Of a stretch of 64,000 nucleotides of DNA, positions 63,848-64,000 are shown one piece after another. Below the pieces are notes generated by a model that did no database searches, was not told the origin of the DNA, and worked only from the letters and a program-made list of their open reading frames with translations. This DNA is from Endomychus coccineus. Taxonomy: Eukaryota; Arthropoda; Insecta; Coleoptera; Endomychidae. Where the stretch lies: assembly GCA_958510875.1 (NCBI GenBank), contig OY294067.1:62756039-62820038 (forward strand). Reading direction: 5' to 3'. The translations under genes and the position numbers were made by a program. Position 1 is the first letter of the stretch; every line of letters begins with the position of its first letter.

Positions 63848-64000
63848 AATACGAGGGCGAGGTCAAAAGTTCCTGAAAAATGAAACAAGTTGGTCAAAGC
63901 TTATTTTATTTCTCAACATAATCTCCTCATAGCCCGATACACTTCGTCCAACATTTCTCTAATTTTTTGATCTCATCCAAATATACGATTTTGGCCATCT
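63848..64000 (-). mobile_element. mariner 3' end, cut by the window edge
   Basis: The TIR begins TACGAGGGCGAGGTCAAAAG at about 63852. The minus strand encodes the mariner C-terminus IKKLEKCWTKCIGL, a stop, then GDYVEK. Same family as 22.7-23.0 kb. The remainder lies beyond base 64000. Confidence 0.85.

Noticed and set aside
1..64000. CRISPR arrays, bacterial operons, rRNA or true tRNA genes
   Set aside because: No regularly spaced direct repeats with unique spacers, no rRNA-like stretches and no sequence that folds as a complete tRNA were found; the sequence is eukaryotic and transposon-rich.

Overview
The window looks like AT-rich, repeat-dense DNA from an arthropod, most likely an insect (possibly a beetle, but the sequence does not settle the order). 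The reasons are spliceosomal introns, an insect-type neutral lipase/phospholipase A1-like gene, and a transposon set typical of insects: mariner, Tc1, pogo/Tigger, hAT, a P-superfamily element, Helentron, Penelope-like elements (PLEs) and CR1/Jockey-type non-LTR retrotransposons. No operons, prokaryotic genes, CRISPR arrays or rRNA genes were seen. The only convincing host gene is the lipase-like gene (exons at about 9191/9299-9613 and 10206-10640; any third exon is uncertain). Almost everything else recognisable is mobile DNA. LAYOUT. 0.87-1.83 kb: a P-superfamily element with THAP zinc-finger exons and a perfect 8-bp target duplication. 2.2-2.9 kb: mariner remnant. 3.4-4.0 kb: inverted-repeat element beside a (CT)n tract. 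7.0-9.2 kb: a Tc1/mariner-superfamily element with 0.5-kb terminal inverted repeats (TIRs), sitting just upstream of a lipase exon whose 5' end is itself tandemly duplicated. 12.7-13.2 kb: 3' end of a non-LTR element. 14.1-16.6 kb: about 379-nt hammerhead-bearing repeats and a small MITE. 18.4-19.4 kb: a TA-flanked TIR element. 20-21 kb: a hAT remnant interrupted by an inverted PLE. 21.7-28.4 kb: Crypton-like, mariner, PLE and reverse-transcriptase (RT) fragments. 28.4-34.8 kb: an almost complete two-ORF non-LTR retrotransposon whose ORF1 is split by an inverted PLE with an exact 11-bp target duplication. 37.7-38.1 and 43.3-44.5 kb: pieces of Helentron endonuclease/helicase. 39.3-41.8 kb: a large palindrome with a hAT element nested in it. 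41.8-43.0 kb: further hammerhead repeats. 45.8-48.8 kb: the best PLE copy (RT plus GIY-YIG nuclease between directly repeated, hammerhead-bearing pLTRs). 52-54.2 kb: a transposon with TIRs of about 0.8-0.95 kb and a Cys-rich coding fragment. 57.9-58.5 kb: Jockey-type endonuclease remnant. 59.1-61.4 kb: a pogo/Tigger element flanked by TA. 61.4-62.3 kb: 5'-truncated non-LTR element. 63.3-64 kb: Tc1 and mariner fragments. MAIN THEME. The feature most worth following is the density of self-cleaving hammerhead-ribozyme (HHR) motifs. Three distinct PLE-linked or PLE-like types were found (stem I GTCTT/AAGAC; TCGT/ACGA with a CTGAAGA core; TACT/AGTA), plus a separate dispersed repeat of about 379 nt carrying a canonical type I hammerhead, whose size and tandem overlap resemble metazoan retrozymes. 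Several copies retain every core nucleotide; others carry core mutations and probably no longer cleave. All coordinates for degraded elements are approximate, because they were read by eye.
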